From positions 1 to 64,000 of the forward strand of contig LLYT01000003.1 of NCBI GenBank assembly GCA_002049545.1: a stretch of DNA of 64,000 bases, given 5' to 3'. This document shows positions 31,679 through 40,851 of the stretch, piece after piece. A model generated the notes under the pieces. It searched no databases, had not been told where the DNA came from, and was given only the letters and a program-made list of their open reading frames with translations. A program made the position numbers and the translations under genes. Numbering within the stretch: position 1 is the stretch's first letter; every line of letters begins with the position of its first letter. The DNA comes from Deltaproteobacteria bacterium tcs-42 (GTDB taxonomy: Bacteria > Desulfobacterota > Desulfuromonadia > Desulfuromonadales > Geopsychrobacteraceae).

Positions 31679-32182
31679 TTGGGTTTGGGGGCTATTGTCA
31701 GTGGCAGTGAAGCGCAGACACTCGAATTAGGAAAAAAACTGGGTCGGTTGTTGAAACAACCGACTTTAATCCTGTTGCAAGGTGATTTAGGGGCGGGCAA
31801 GACGGTTTTCGCACGAGGGGTTGCCCGTGGGCTGGGTGTTGATCCCGATACCCCGATTACCAGTCCGACTTTTACCCTGATGAATCATTACCGGGCTCGA
31901 CTGGATCTTTACCATTTCGATTTATATCGTCTGTCTGACCCCGATGAATTGATTGAAATCGGTTTTGATGACTACGCTCATGGTTCAGGGATCGCTCTGG
32001 TTGAATGGCCGGAAAAGCTGGAGAACCCTGAAACTCCTGGGTTGTGGGTTCACTTGCAGCGTCTTGATGATGAGCGGCGGGAGATAGTTTTTTCACCAAA
32101 AGGTGATATAGACGAAGAGTTGCTTGAGCGTCTTCGTAGTTATGTTGATAGTAATTCAAGTATTTCCATCGAGAGAGTCTAA
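31679..32182 (+). CDS. tsaE: tRNA threonylcarbamoyladenosine biosynthesis ATPase
   Basis: LLQGDLGAGKTVFARG, SPTFTLMNHY, HFDLYRL. Confidence 0.95.
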   Translation: MGLGAIVSGSEAQTLELGKKLGRLLKQPTLILLQGDLGAGKTVFARGVARGLGVDPDTPITSPTFTLMNHYRARLDLYHFDLYRLSDPDELIEIGFDDYAHGSGIALVEWPEKLENPETPGLWVHLQRLDDERREIVFSPKGDIDEELLERLRSYVDSNSSISIERV

Positions 32183-32526
32183 AGCCTGCCAATTCCTTTC
32201 AGAAACTCCTCAAGGTTACAATCTAGAGCATCGAGCCAATCACATAGTTCGATAAAGTCCAATCTGCGTACCAATGTTTCGATTTTGGTGACTTGGGTTC
32301 TGTCGATATTGAGTGATTTAGCAACTGTGCTTTGATTGATATTTTTTGCTTTCCGTACCCGCTTGAGATGATTGATGAGTTCAATATATCGTGGGTCATG
32401 GATGCTTTTTATCTGACCATAATCCACTAAAAGACTGAAAGTGCGAAAATCGCACTTTATTGCTTGATTCGCGTCCCTACTCCCTCTAGAATCTGACTCG
32501 TAGATATCTCGGGGGGGCTTGTCCAA
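32179..32526 (-). CDS. XRE-family HTH regulator (true start possibly GTG at 32427)
   Basis: HTH RVRKAKNINQSTVAKSLNIDRTQVTKIE; palindrome lies inside the predicted N-terminal extension. Confidence 0.75.
   Translation of the reverse strand: MDKPPRDIYESDSRGSRDANQAIKCDFRTFSLLVDYGQIKSIHDPRYIELINHLKRVRKAKNINQSTVAKSLNIDRTQVTKIETLVRRLDFIELCDWLDALDCNLEEFLKGIGRL
32438..32458. promoter_or_regulatory. perfect 21-bp palindrome, candidate autoregulatory operator
   Basis: AAAGTGCGA-AAA-TCGCACTTT. Confidence 0.6.
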
Positions 32527-32584
32527 AATTTAAAGACAATCAGGTGGCTCCGTCATTTTTACAGCCTCGGAGTTTATAGAGTGA

Positions 32585-32845
32585 TCAGGCTGCGGTTAGA
32601 TCCTTAATTTCCCAGCCGGGGAAGACAAGAACTGCCGGATGACATTTGAGTGCCCTTCCCAAGACTTTAGCTCTTTCTACGCCAATTTTTATTCTGTTAT
32701 TTTCGATTCCCGAGATGGTGGACTGCGGGATTCCGGTAAGTTGTGCCAATTCGGATTGACTAAACTCTTGCAGTTCACGCATGATCCTCACCGATTCTCC
32801 GACAGATACCTCAATAGTTCGTTTTGCTTTTCTATAATTTTTCAT
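32585..32845 (-). CDS. XRE-family antitoxin
   Basis: HTH FSQSELAQLTGIPQSTISGIENNRIKIGVERA; downstream of a RelE-like toxin; start at internal MKNYRKAK. Confidence 0.85.
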   Translation of the reverse strand: MKNYRKAKRTIEVSVGESVRIMRELQEFSQSELAQLTGIPQSTISGIENNRIKIGVERAKVLGRALKCHPAVLVFPGWEIKDLTAA

Positions 32846-32846
32846 T

Positions 32847-33128
32847 TTACTTTCTCCTGTAATCGTGAGGAGTGATGTCGATAACTTTGATATACAGTTT
32901 TTTGTTTTCAACTTTATAAATAATTCTATATTGTTTTCCCAGTCGTGATGACCTGAACCCCTGCCATTGGCCCTTGAGTGCTTCATCATGAAACCCTTTG
33001 ATTAACCTCAGTCCTTCAGATCCTGAAATTTCAGCAATATCTTTCCATTTTTCATATCGCTTTAGAACCTCAACCGGTATTTTAGCAAGTTTCCTAACTA
33101 ATGAATGGTGCTCATATATTTCCCACAT
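32847..33128 (-). CDS. RelE/ParE (HigB)-like toxin
   Basis: KGQWQGFRSSRLGKQYRIIYKVENKKLYIKVIDITPHDY typical of the RelE superfamily. Confidence 0.85.
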   Translation of the reverse strand: MWEIYEHHSLVRKLAKIPVEVLKRYEKWKDIAEISGSEGLRLIKGFHDEALKGQWQGFRSSRLGKQYRIIYKVENKKLYIKVIDITPHDYRRK

Positions 33129-33267
33129 ATTAAATTTATACTAGATTGTATATGGTATGTCAACGGGCTGGTTTAAATAATAATTCTTGAAAATAATTTT
33201 GACCGGTCATCAATTTACTGATAAAAAGTGAAGCTCTACAAATTACTGATGCTGATGTTGCAGGAGG

Positions 33268-34845
33268 ATGAAACTGATGGGTAAGGTTTTATTGTATGAT
33301 ACAACATTAAGGGACGGAACTCAGGCTGAAGATATCTCATTTCAGGTTGAGGATAAGGTTCGGATTGCCAAACGTCTGGATGATTTGGGGATCGATTATA
33401 TTGAAGGTGGATGGCCGGGTTCAAACCCGAAAGATATCACTTTCTTTCAGGCAATCCAGAGTGAAACGCTGCTGCATAGTAAAATCGCGGCCTTTGGATC
33501 AACACGGCGAGCCAGAATAACACCGGCTGAAGATAATAATATTCAGATGCTGATTGAGGCCAAGCCAGATGCTGTAACGATTTTTGGTAAAACCTGGGAT
33601 TTTCATGTCCGCGAAGCCCTACGGATATCCTTGGAAGAGAATCTGGAGTTAATCAACGACTCTCTGGTTTATCTCAAACAACGGGTCCCCGAGGTTGTTT
33701 ACGATGCAGAACACTTTTTCGATGGTTATAAATCTGATCCGGAATATGCCCTGAAAACTTTGCAGGCCGCAGCCGATGCAAAAGTTGACTGTATTGTTCT
33801 TTGTGATACTAACGGCGGCACATTGCCCCATGAATATCCTGCGATCATGGCTGCAGTCAAAAAGGCAGTTTCTGCACTGATAGGTATCCATGCCCATAAT
33901 GATAGTGGTTGTGCCGTGGCAAATTCACTGACGGCTGTCGATTGTGGGGCTGTCCATGTCCAGGGAACCATTAATGGATTTGGTGAGCGCTGTGGTAATG
34001 CTGATCTCTGTGCTATCGTCCCATCGTTAACTCTGAAAATGGGGCACGACTGTCTCGGGGACGATAAATTGGCGACGCTGCGGAGCGCCTCACGCTATGT
34101 TTATGAACTTGCAAACCTGACACCCAATAAGCATCAGGCCTATGTGGGTAATTCAGCTTTTGCTCATAAAGGTGGGGTTCACGTCTCTGCGATTCAACGT
34201 CACCCCGAAACCTATGAGCACATTCGCCCTGAATTGGTTGGTAATCGGACCCGGGTTTTGGTCTCTGATCTGTCTGGTCGTTCAAATATCCTTGCTAAAG
34301 CCGTAGAATGTGGTATTGAACTCGATAGTAAAGACCCGACAACGTTGGAGATTCTTGAAGATATCAAGGAGCTGGAGAATCAGGGCTTTCAGTTCGAAGG
34401 TGCGGAAGCCTCCTTTGAATTGTTGATGCTGAAAGCGATGGGGAAGCTCAAACGCTATTTTTCTGTACCCGCATTCCGGGTGATCGATACCTTGCGCGAG
34501 AGCGATCAGGAGCCTGTCTCGGAAGCGACAGTCAAGGTGAAAGTCGGTGGCAAGATTGAACATACCGCTGCTGATGGAAATGGTCCGGTCAATGCGCTCG
34601 ATACTGCCCTGCGTAAGGCGTTGATCAGTTTTTATCCACAGATTGCTGGCGTGAAATTGCTCGACTATAAAGTGCGGGTCCTGCCGTCGAATCGGGGGAC
34701 AGATTCGGTGATCAGGGTGCTGGTGGAGTCTGGTGATCAGGATGCGCGCTGGGGCACTGTCGGGGTTAGTAGTAATGTGATAGATGCTTCCTATCAGGCT
34801 CTTGCAGATGCGTTAATTTTTAAATTATATAAAGATAACCAGTAG
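33268..34845 (+). CDS. cimA: (R)-citramalate synthase
   Basis: [54 protein letters not shown]; LeuA allosteric-like C-terminus. Confidence 0.95.
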   Translation: MKLMGKVLLYDTTLRDGTQAEDISFQVEDKVRIAKRLDDLGIDYIEGGWPGSNPKDITFFQAIQSETLLHSKIAAFGSTRRARITPAEDNNIQMLIEAKPDAVTIFGKTWDFHVREALRISLEENLELINDSLVYLKQRVPEVVYDAEHFFDGYKSDPEYALKTLQAAADAKVDCIVLCDTNGGTLPHEYPAIMAAVKKAVSALIGIHAHNDSGCAVANSLTAVDCGAVHVQGTINGFGERCGNADLCAIVPSLTLKMGHDCLGDDKLATLRSASRYVYELANLTPNKHQAYVGNSAFAHKGGVHVSAIQRHPETYEHIRPELVGNRTRVLVSDLSGRSNILAKAVECGIELDSKDPTTLEILEDIKELENQGFQFEGAEASFELLMLKAMGKLKRYFSVPAFRVIDTLRESDQEPVSEATVKVKVGGKIEHTAADGNGPVNALDTALRKALISFYPQIAGVKLLDYKVRVLPSNRGTDSVIRVLVESGDQDARWGTVGVSSNVIDASYQALADALIFKLYKDNQ

Positions 34846-34871
34846 TTAAATGGAAAAATAGCGTCCTTTAG

Positions 34872-34908
34872 CGGCTCATCTCTGGCGAGGTGAGCCGTTG
34901 TTATTTGG
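34872..34908 (+). terminator. cimA intrinsic terminator
   Basis: cggctcatctc-tggc-gaggtgagccg followed by ttgttattt. Confidence 0.75.
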
Positions 34909-35087
34909 GTCGTCAAATAAATAACGATATATTTTCTGAACGTCAAAATAGTGACGATGAGGTTTGTCGCTCAGTTTGTCGGCATCCCAGATTGGGATGT
35001 TTGAATATCTCAACATTGTTGCGGCGTCCCCGCTGCGGCAATGGTGCTCCATATCGTCAATACAATGACGATATGGAGCTGTTTTTA
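34909..35087 (+). ncRNA. candidate structured small RNA or leader
   Basis: Hairpins catccc-agatt-gggatg (34983-34999), cattgttgcggc-gtcccc-gctgcggcaatg (35014-35043, with G-U pairs) and terminator gctccatatcgtca-ataca a-tgacgatatggagc-TGTTTTT (35046-35087); no convincing ORF. Confidence 0.45.
35046..35087 (+). terminator. strong intrinsic terminator with 14-bp perfect stem
   Basis: gctccatatcgtca / tgacgatatggagc, 6-nt loop, U-tract. Confidence 0.85.
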
Positions 35088-35295
35088 TTGAAGCACCGAG
35101 TTTTTTGCAGCCAAGGGGATCAATATTATAAGAAAATAGAATTCTTCAACCTCTAACTGGTTGAAACAAAAGCTAAATATTTATTTCATATCGTCTATTC
35201 TTCTGATCCGGAAAATTTGGCACAACTCATGTAGGCATCTGTCAATAAAGCGTTACTGAGAGTCTGTGACGCTAACATATCTGTGATGGGGGTCT

Positions 35296-35454
35296 ATGAT
35301 GAAGTGTCCAAAATGTAAGGGAAGGATGTATACCGAAAAATATTATGATTATGTTCGAGCTTTTGATGCCTGGAAGTGTACTGCATGCGGGGAGGTTATC
35401 GATCCGGTGATCTTAGCTAACCGATCACGCTGCAATAGTGCTTCAATAGGTTGA
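35296..35454 (+). CDS. small zinc-ribbon protein (52 aa), absent from the supplied ORF track
   Basis: MMKCPKCKGRMYTEKYYDYVRAFDAWKCTACGEVIDPVILANRSRCNSASIG; CxxC...CxxC; followed by a terminator. Confidence 0.75.
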   Translation: MMKCPKCKGRMYTEKYYDYVRAFDAWKCTACGEVIDPVILANRSRCNSASIG

Positions 35455-35476
35455 TAATCGTTAAAATAGTGAAACT

Positions 35477-35506
35477 CAAGGCCGAAGTTATTCTTCGGCC
35501 TTTTTA
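35477..35506 (+). terminator. intrinsic terminator after zinc-ribbon ORF
   Basis: aaggccgaag-ttatt-cttcggcctttttat. Confidence 0.85.
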
Positions 35507-35558
35507 TCTGGTAGTATTTCCTGTACTCCTGATGGTAGTTAAACTCACAACCGTTAAG

Positions 35559-36167
35559 TTACTGCTGACTGGTCTTCCTGAAGGTTAACAACACCTTGAC
35601 CAGGCCAATAAGTGCTATCCCGAAAAAAAACACCCCCCGCCAGACAACCGGCTGCTTTCCTTCACTGATAAAGATTGTGTTATCGGTTATCGGAATATTC
35701 ATTGATGTTAACAAGTCAGTCAGTTTCTTCTGATTTGAGTCAGCGACAAGGTTGTTTGCTGTCATGCCGGTTAATTGTCGTTGCGCTAGGAAAAATTGTT
35801 GGTTGTCTCGAAGGAAGGCCTGCTGTTGTTCGTCTGTTTCGAGCATGAAATGGTATGTTTTTAATGCATCAATGATTTCTGGATCGCGGGATTCAAACCA
35901 GATTTCCAGCTTGCTGCTATCTGGAGTCGATTTTAGTGGGACGAGGAAGGAGTCGATTTCCAATGTTCCCGACATATTTATCGCTTGTAATAAATCCTGA
36001 TAGCCACCATGGACAGTGAGCCATTCACGGGGTGCTCCAGTCGCTTCTAGGTCAACGATAGAAATTTCCAGCGGTTCGGGGTTGCGTAATAGTAGACTTA
36101 AATCCGCATAGCCGAGCCAACCGAGGATCAGGCAGATTGCAATAATGGTGACGCGAAATTGTTTCAT
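35559..36167 (-). CDS. hypothetical membrane protein with N- and C-terminal TM segments
   Basis: 202 aa, FRVTIIAICLILGWLGYA N-terminus, WRGVFFFGIALIGLVKVLLTF C-terminus. Confidence 0.75.
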   Translation of the reverse strand: MKQFRVTIIAICLILGWLGYADLSLLLRNPEPLEISIVDLEATGAPREWLTVHGGYQDLLQAINMSGTLEIDSFLVPLKSTPDSSKLEIWFESRDPEIIDALKTYHFMLETDEQQQAFLRDNQQFFLAQRQLTGMTANNLVADSNQKKLTDLLTSMNIPITDNTIFISEGKQPVVWRGVFFFGIALIGLVKVLLTFRKTSQQ

Positions 36168-36191
36168 GGGTGCTTTCCTGTTTGCTGCTGC

Positions 36192-36222
36192 TGAAAAAAA
36201 AGAGCCGCCCGGAGGCGGCTCA
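36192..36222 (-). terminator. terminator of efp-epmA unit (minus strand)
   Basis: Minus strand gagccgcc-tccg-ggcggctctttttttt. Confidence 0.75.
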
Positions 36223-36398
36223 AAGTATTACAAATAATTATCTGAACTACAAGTATCTTTCTGTCAGGCAGTTTCACCAGTGTGGTTCACAACAGCTCCC
36301 TTTTGGATGATCATTGATGCAATGACCAAAGTCGGGAAGGGGAGTGGAATGGCGTTGTGCTTCTGATACAAACATCCATTCTGGGTATTCCAGAGGGA

Positions 36399-37313
36399 TT
36401 AAAGTTGTTCAGGTGTGAAAGCAACAACTTCATCGATCCTGGTTTTATCGCATAACAGCATTATCAGACGATCAACACCAAGTGCGATTCCAGCAGCAGG
36501 AGAAAGAGAGGTAAGTTCTTTAAGAAATGGTTCCGGGGAGGGGTAGGGGGGCTTGCCCTGTTTACGTCGTTGTGATTCTTCTCTGGTAAAGCGTTGCCGC
36601 TGTTCCACTGGATCGGTCAGTTCTGAAAAACCATTGGCAAGTTCCAGACCGCCGATATACAACTCGAAGCGTTCTGCCACCTTGTGATCAGAGGTTTTTT
36701 TTCTCGCGAGTGAGGCATGTTCTACAGGGTATTCAGTGAGAAAAATCGGCCGATCTGTAGGGAGATTTGGTTCAATTTCGAGGGCAATGATAGGGTCAAA
36801 TTTATCCGTCGCAAGGGCTATTTCCAGTGGTATTGAGCTGAATTGTGAAAACGCTTCAGTAATCGTCATGCGTGGCCAGGGTGGGGATAAATCAATACTC
36901 TGCCCTTGTTTGTTGAGTTGCTGCCCTGAATTTAGATGCAGCAGCATAGCTTCACAGTCGAGCATCAATTGGTGGTAATCACAATCACTTCGATACCACT
37001 CCAGCATGCTGTATTCCGGTAAATGTGTGGTGCCTCGTTCACCGGCACGCCAACAATGACAGACCTGAAACAGTTTATCATAGCCGGCCGCCAATAGCCG
37101 TTTCATGCAGAGTTCTGGAGATGTCTGCAAGAACCAGTCTGTAGATGGAATTGCATCTATATGGAGTTCGGGTGCATTGGCGGGGATTCTGTAGGGCGTT
37201 TCAATCTCAAGAAAATCCTCCTCAATAAAGAAAGCCCGGATCTGTTGGATGAACCGGGCTCTTTTTTTAAGGGTCTCTTGTTTATAAGCTAATTGCCAGT
37301 TTGGCTCTGCCAT
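36399..37313 (-). CDS. epmA: elongation factor P--(R)-beta-lysine ligase
   Basis: Class II LysRS-like without anticodon domain: FLEIETPYRIP, LQTSPELCMKRLLAAG, ALGVDRLIMLL. Confidence 0.93.
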   Translation of the reverse strand: MAEPNWQLAYKQETLKKRARFIQQIRAFFIEEDFLEIETPYRIPANAPELHIDAIPSTDWFLQTSPELCMKRLLAAGYDKLFQVCHCWRAGERGTTHLPEYSMLEWYRSDCDYHQLMLDCEAMLLHLNSGQQLNKQGQSIDLSPPWPRMTITEAFSQFSSIPLEIALATDKFDPIIALEIEPNLPTDRPIFLTEYPVEHASLARKKTSDHKVAERFELYIGGLELANGFSELTDPVEQRQRFTREESQRRKQGKPPYPSPEPFLKELTSLSPAAGIALGVDRLIMLLCDKTRIDEVVAFTPEQL

Positions 37314-37876
37314 TATTCTTTGACGCGGGTCACGTAGTTTCGGGTGCGGGTGTCAATCTGAATCAAGGTTCCTTCTTCTACAAAGGAAGGAACTTGCAGG
37401 GTATAGCCGGTCTCGACTGTGGCAGGTTTGTTGTTTCCGGCTGCAGTATCCCCCTTGACCCATGGATCTGACTGGGTAACACGCAGATTAACAAAAATGG
37501 GGAGGCTGATACCGATGGCGCGCTCACCATACATCAGGATTTCTACATCCATATTATCGACGAGAAAATATTTATCGTCGCCCAGAGTTTCTTCGGTCAG
37601 GATGATCTGTTCGTAGGTTTTCTTGTCCATAAAGATATAACCACTATCATCCTGATAGAGATACTGCATATCGCGCTCTTCTAGACTGGCCGGTGCAAAA
37701 GATTCGCCGCTACGGTAGGTACGATCAAACAAAGCTCCGGTAATCATATTGCGGAGCTTGCATTTATACAGGGCCTGCCCTTTTCCCGGCTTGGTGAAAT
37801 CGTACTGAACAATGACGTGTGGCTCCTCATCGATCAGCAATTTAAGCCCTTTTTTCAGATCAGAACAACTGTACAT
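37313..37876 (-). CDS. efp: elongation factor P
   Basis: KKGLKLLIDEEPHVIVQYDFTKPGKGQALYKCKLRNM; modifiable Lys in PGKGQA. Confidence 0.96.
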   Translation of the reverse strand: MYSCSDLKKGLKLLIDEEPHVIVQYDFTKPGKGQALYKCKLRNMITGALFDRTYRSGESFAPASLEERDMQYLYQDDSGYIFMDKKTYEQIILTEETLGDDKYFLVDNMDVEILMYGERAIGISLPIFVNLRVTQSDPWVKGDTAAGNNKPATVETGYTLQVPSFVEEGTLIQIDTRTRNYVTRVKE

Positions 37877-38125
37877 ATGTTTCTCCTTTTAGATGTATTA
37901 ATTTTTAGAGGCGCTATTTAAGCATAATCGCACTCGGTTGGCCACCGCAAAAGCCGGCATCAAAAGCATGGGCTCAAAATTAAAGTGGGTGCGGAACCAT
38001 TTCTGGGCACTCGGATCAGCTCGGTTTGAACGGGCGGTGGAGGCAGCTCTGTCGATATGGTCAAGATCCTTTCTTTTGACTCTGATCTGTTAAGGAACCT
38101 GTCGGAGTATATGGACTGACTTTCC

Positions 38126-39427
38126 TTAGAGTGGTGCCGCATGGCGAACCTTTTCTGACTGCTGTCGACGTTGACAATAGAGGTAAAGTGATTCCAGCAT
38201 CTCTGCGGCCAACAACAAGCCGATGGCGACGGTAATACCGGAAACCGGGGGTTGCCAGGTCACGAGAGGCCACCAGAGAACGAGGAGAAATCCACTTTTT
38301 AAAAGGGTCGAACGTCCCAGTTGTCCGGTTTGATCAGCACCGGCAAACCAGCCGCGCAACAGATTGGTCAGCCCATAGAAGAGGGGGAAGATTGAGCATG
38401 CTGCCAGTGGTAATTGCAGATAAAGACGCAGATCAGTTTCTACTCCAAGGAGTTGGCCAAGGACAAATTGGTTCAGAGGTCCTGCGGTCAATAAAACCAG
38501 GATACCAAGCCCAGTGGAGATAATAAAACTGAAGTGGAGCAGTGTTCGGCTGTCATCGATTGTTTTGACCAGAGTCAGATAGGCTTGCTGAAGATTCCGC
38601 ATCGGCCCGGCGAGCAGGAACAGAAAACCGCGGATGACACCAAACGCTGCCAGAGCCAGAGCACCATCATGCAATCGACCGATAATTGAGCTGATCAGCA
38701 AGGGGATTGTTTGTTGCAGGCACGATGAATAGGCCAATGGAAATGAATAGCGGAGAATCTCACCTGTGGTTTTTTCCGTTTCGCCTTGATGCTCCGGGAG
38801 GCCAATTTTCCAGGCCAGCCAGGATATAACCAGTGTCTCTGTCACGACGCAGCTGACGAGTGCAAAAGCGCCGAATTGGGCACCATAAAACCATTTGTGT
38901 CCTACCATGAGAAATATAAACAACGCCGCGACTCTAACTCCAGTAGCGAATGAAACCAGGCTGGTTTTTCGAGCGCGAATAATCAACCCTTGGCAGAAAC
39001 CACGGATGCCGGTAAAAAACGGGAGGAAGGCTAATATGTACAGAGCTTTTTTTGCCTCGACGGCAACTTCAGCGGGGGTGCCGAGAAGTCGAATCAGGAC
39101 CAGATCCCCCAGGGGGGTAAAAGCGATTAATGCCAACATAATTGCCACGTAAAAAGCGACCAGGCCGATAAATATCAGAACTCCGAGCACCGATTTACGT
39201 CCGCGCGCCATAGCGATGGTAATTGTGTGGTTCTGATACGAAGGGGAGGCGATAAACAGATGGACCACCAGTGCGACCGACATGCCGGCCAGGGCCGTGA
39301 TGTAATCGTCAAGCCTGGCCAGGGCGCCATTGATGACGGTGTGGGAAATGCTCATCAGCTGGACGTTGAGGACTAACGGGAAAAAGAAAAAAGCAATCTC
39401 GCGAGTGGTCAGACCCTTCTCATTCAA
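38126..39427 (-). CDS. polytopic membrane protein, MATE-like
   Basis: Approximately 12 TM segments; TTG start at 39427 overlapping the gph stop is more plausible than the ORF-track start. Confidence 0.75.
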   Translation of the reverse strand: MNEKGLTTREIAFFFFPLVLNVQLMSISHTVINGALARLDDYITALAGMSVALVVHLFIASPSYQNHTITIAMARGRKSVLGVLIFIGLVAFYVAIMLALIAFTPLGDLVLIRLLGTPAEVAVEAKKALYILAFLPFFTGIRGFCQGLIIRARKTSLVSFATGVRVAALFIFLMVGHKWFYGAQFGAFALVSCVVTETLVISWLAWKIGLPEHQGETEKTTGEILRYSFPLAYSSCLQQTIPLLISSIIGRLHDGALALAAFGVIRGFLFLLAGPMRNLQQAYLTLVKTIDDSRTLLHFSFIISTGLGILVLLTAGPLNQFVLGQLLGVETDLRLYLQLPLAACSIFPLFYGLTNLLRGWFAGADQTGQLGRSTLLKSGFLLVLWWPLVTWQPPVSGITVAIGLLLAAEMLESLYLYCQRRQQSEKVRHAAPL

Positions 39428-40064
39428 AAGAAGACCCTGGAAACAGTTGGAGTAGATCGGTTGATTGTTCGGCATGAAAGTCGGTTTCCAGACCATCGGT
39501 GTGCCCCATTCCGTAAGCACAAAAGCAGGTTGCTGCCCCCGCTTTAAGAGCCGCGTAGAGATCGGTGTGATGATCGCCGATCATAACGGCCTGTTGCGGA
39601 TCAGCACCCAGATCTTCGAGAGCTCTGGCCACCGGAAGTGGATGGGGTTTTTTTTCTGCATAGCTGTCACCGCCAACGATGACTTTGAAATGATTGACCA
39701 GGTCCAGCCCTTTAAGCAATTTCATGGTCAATTGGTAGGGTTTATTGGTGACGATCGCCATTTTGTCTGCGGGGTGGTTATTCAGGAGTTGTGCAATTCC
39801 CGGATAACAACGGGTGTGATCAAGCAGGTGTTCACTATAGAATTGCATAAACCGATCTGTGTGAGCTGGATGATAGAGATCGTCTCCAAGAGCCCGCTGG
39901 ACCAGAGTGCTGACCCCATCACCGACCATATAAGCGACTTGTTTTTCTGGTAAAGGTAAGCAATCCAATTCAGCGCGGAGCAGATTCAGTGAGATCGTTA
40001 GATCGGGAACCGAATCAACCAGAGTGCCATCCAGATCAAAGAGTAGATAATTGATGTTTTTCAT
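39420..40064 (-). CDS. gph: phosphoglycolate phosphatase (HAD family)
   Basis: LLFDLDGTLVDSVPDL, VIGGDSYAEKKPHPLP-type motif, MIGDHHTD. Confidence 0.9.
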   Translation of the reverse strand: MKNINYLLFDLDGTLVDSVPDLTISLNLLRAELDCLPLPEKQVAYMVGDGVSTLVQRALGDDLYHPAHTDRFMQFYSEHLLDHTRCYPGIAQLLNNHPADKMAIVTNKPYQLTMKLLKGLDLVNHFKVIVGGDSYAEKKPHPLPVARALEDLGADPQQAVMIGDHHTDLYAALKAGAATCFCAYGMGHTDGLETDFHAEQSTDLLQLFPGSSFE

Positions 40065-40065
40065 T

Positions 40066-40764
40066 TTAAGCCTTTTTAACCCGGGCGCCAAAGATTGCTG
40101 TGCCAACTCTGACCAGTGTCGCACCTTCTTCTACCGCCACCTCAAAGTCACCACTCATTCCCATCGAGAGTTCGATCATCTCAACGCCGGGAAGTTGTAA
40201 CCTGCCGATCTGTTCAGAGAGTTCGCGCAGTTGCTTGAAAAAGGGACGAACCTGCTCAGGATCGTCGGAGTGGGGGGGGAGGCACATCAGTCCCTTAATT
40301 CTTAAATGGGGTAACGGAGCCACCGATCGCACCAGACTTTCCAGGTCTTGAGGGTCACAGCCCGATTTGCTGGCTTCATCACCGACATTGATCTGTAGAA
40401 GAATATCGACAGAGCCATCAATCTTTTCCCATTGACGGTCAATTTCTTTAGCGAGAGAGAGGCGATCAACGGAGTGGATCATCGTGACTTTGCCGCGCAG
40501 GTATTTAACTTTGTTGCTTTGCAGTCCGCCGATGAAGTGCCACTCAACCGGGGCCTTAACCAGCGGCTCTTTATCACGGAATTCCTGGACATAACTTTCT
40601 CCGAACAGTTTCTGTCCGGCGTGAAAGGCTGTTTCGATCTGTTTAGCTGGTTTGACCTTGGAGACGGCAATCAGATTGACTTGTGAAGAATTTCGTCCGA
40701 CTTTTTGGCAGACCATGTCGATCCGTTCATGGATTTGCGCAATATTGGTGGCAATTTTGTTCAT
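40066..40764 (-). CDS. YggS family pyridoxal phosphate homeostasis protein
   Basis: LIAVSKVKPAKQIE, GESYVQEFRDK, WHFIGGLQSNKVKYL, MGMSGDFEVAVEEGATLVRVGTAIFG. Confidence 0.95.
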   Translation of the reverse strand: MNKIATNIAQIHERIDMVCQKVGRNSSQVNLIAVSKVKPAKQIETAFHAGQKLFGESYVQEFRDKEPLVKAPVEWHFIGGLQSNKVKYLRGKVTMIHSVDRLSLAKEIDRQWEKIDGSVDILLQINVGDEASKSGCDPQDLESLVRSVAPLPHLRIKGLMCLPPHSDDPEQVRPFFKQLRELSEQIGRLQLPGVEMIELSMGMSGDFEVAVEEGATLVRVGTAIFGARVKKA

Positions 40765-40851
40765 CGAATCAAGCTCCCCACTGGACTGATTTTTGACCAC
40801 AGAGGCCCTGAATCATAGTCGTGTTTTGTCATCTGTCCCCCTGGATCAGGT

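Noticed and set aside
34890-35156. 88-aa ORF in the cimA downstream region
   Set aside because: It runs through several hairpins including a strong terminator, and its composition is not protein-like. A structured RNA explains the region better.
35218-35233. TGGCACAACTCATGTA as sigma54 promoter for the zinc-ribbon gene
   Set aside because: Good -24 half, but the -12 position is GT instead of GC; insufficient support.
38126-39520. ORF-track ATG start (39520) for the MATE-like protein
   Set aside because: Would overlap gph by about 100 bp; a TTG start at 39427 overlapping the gph stop is more plausible.
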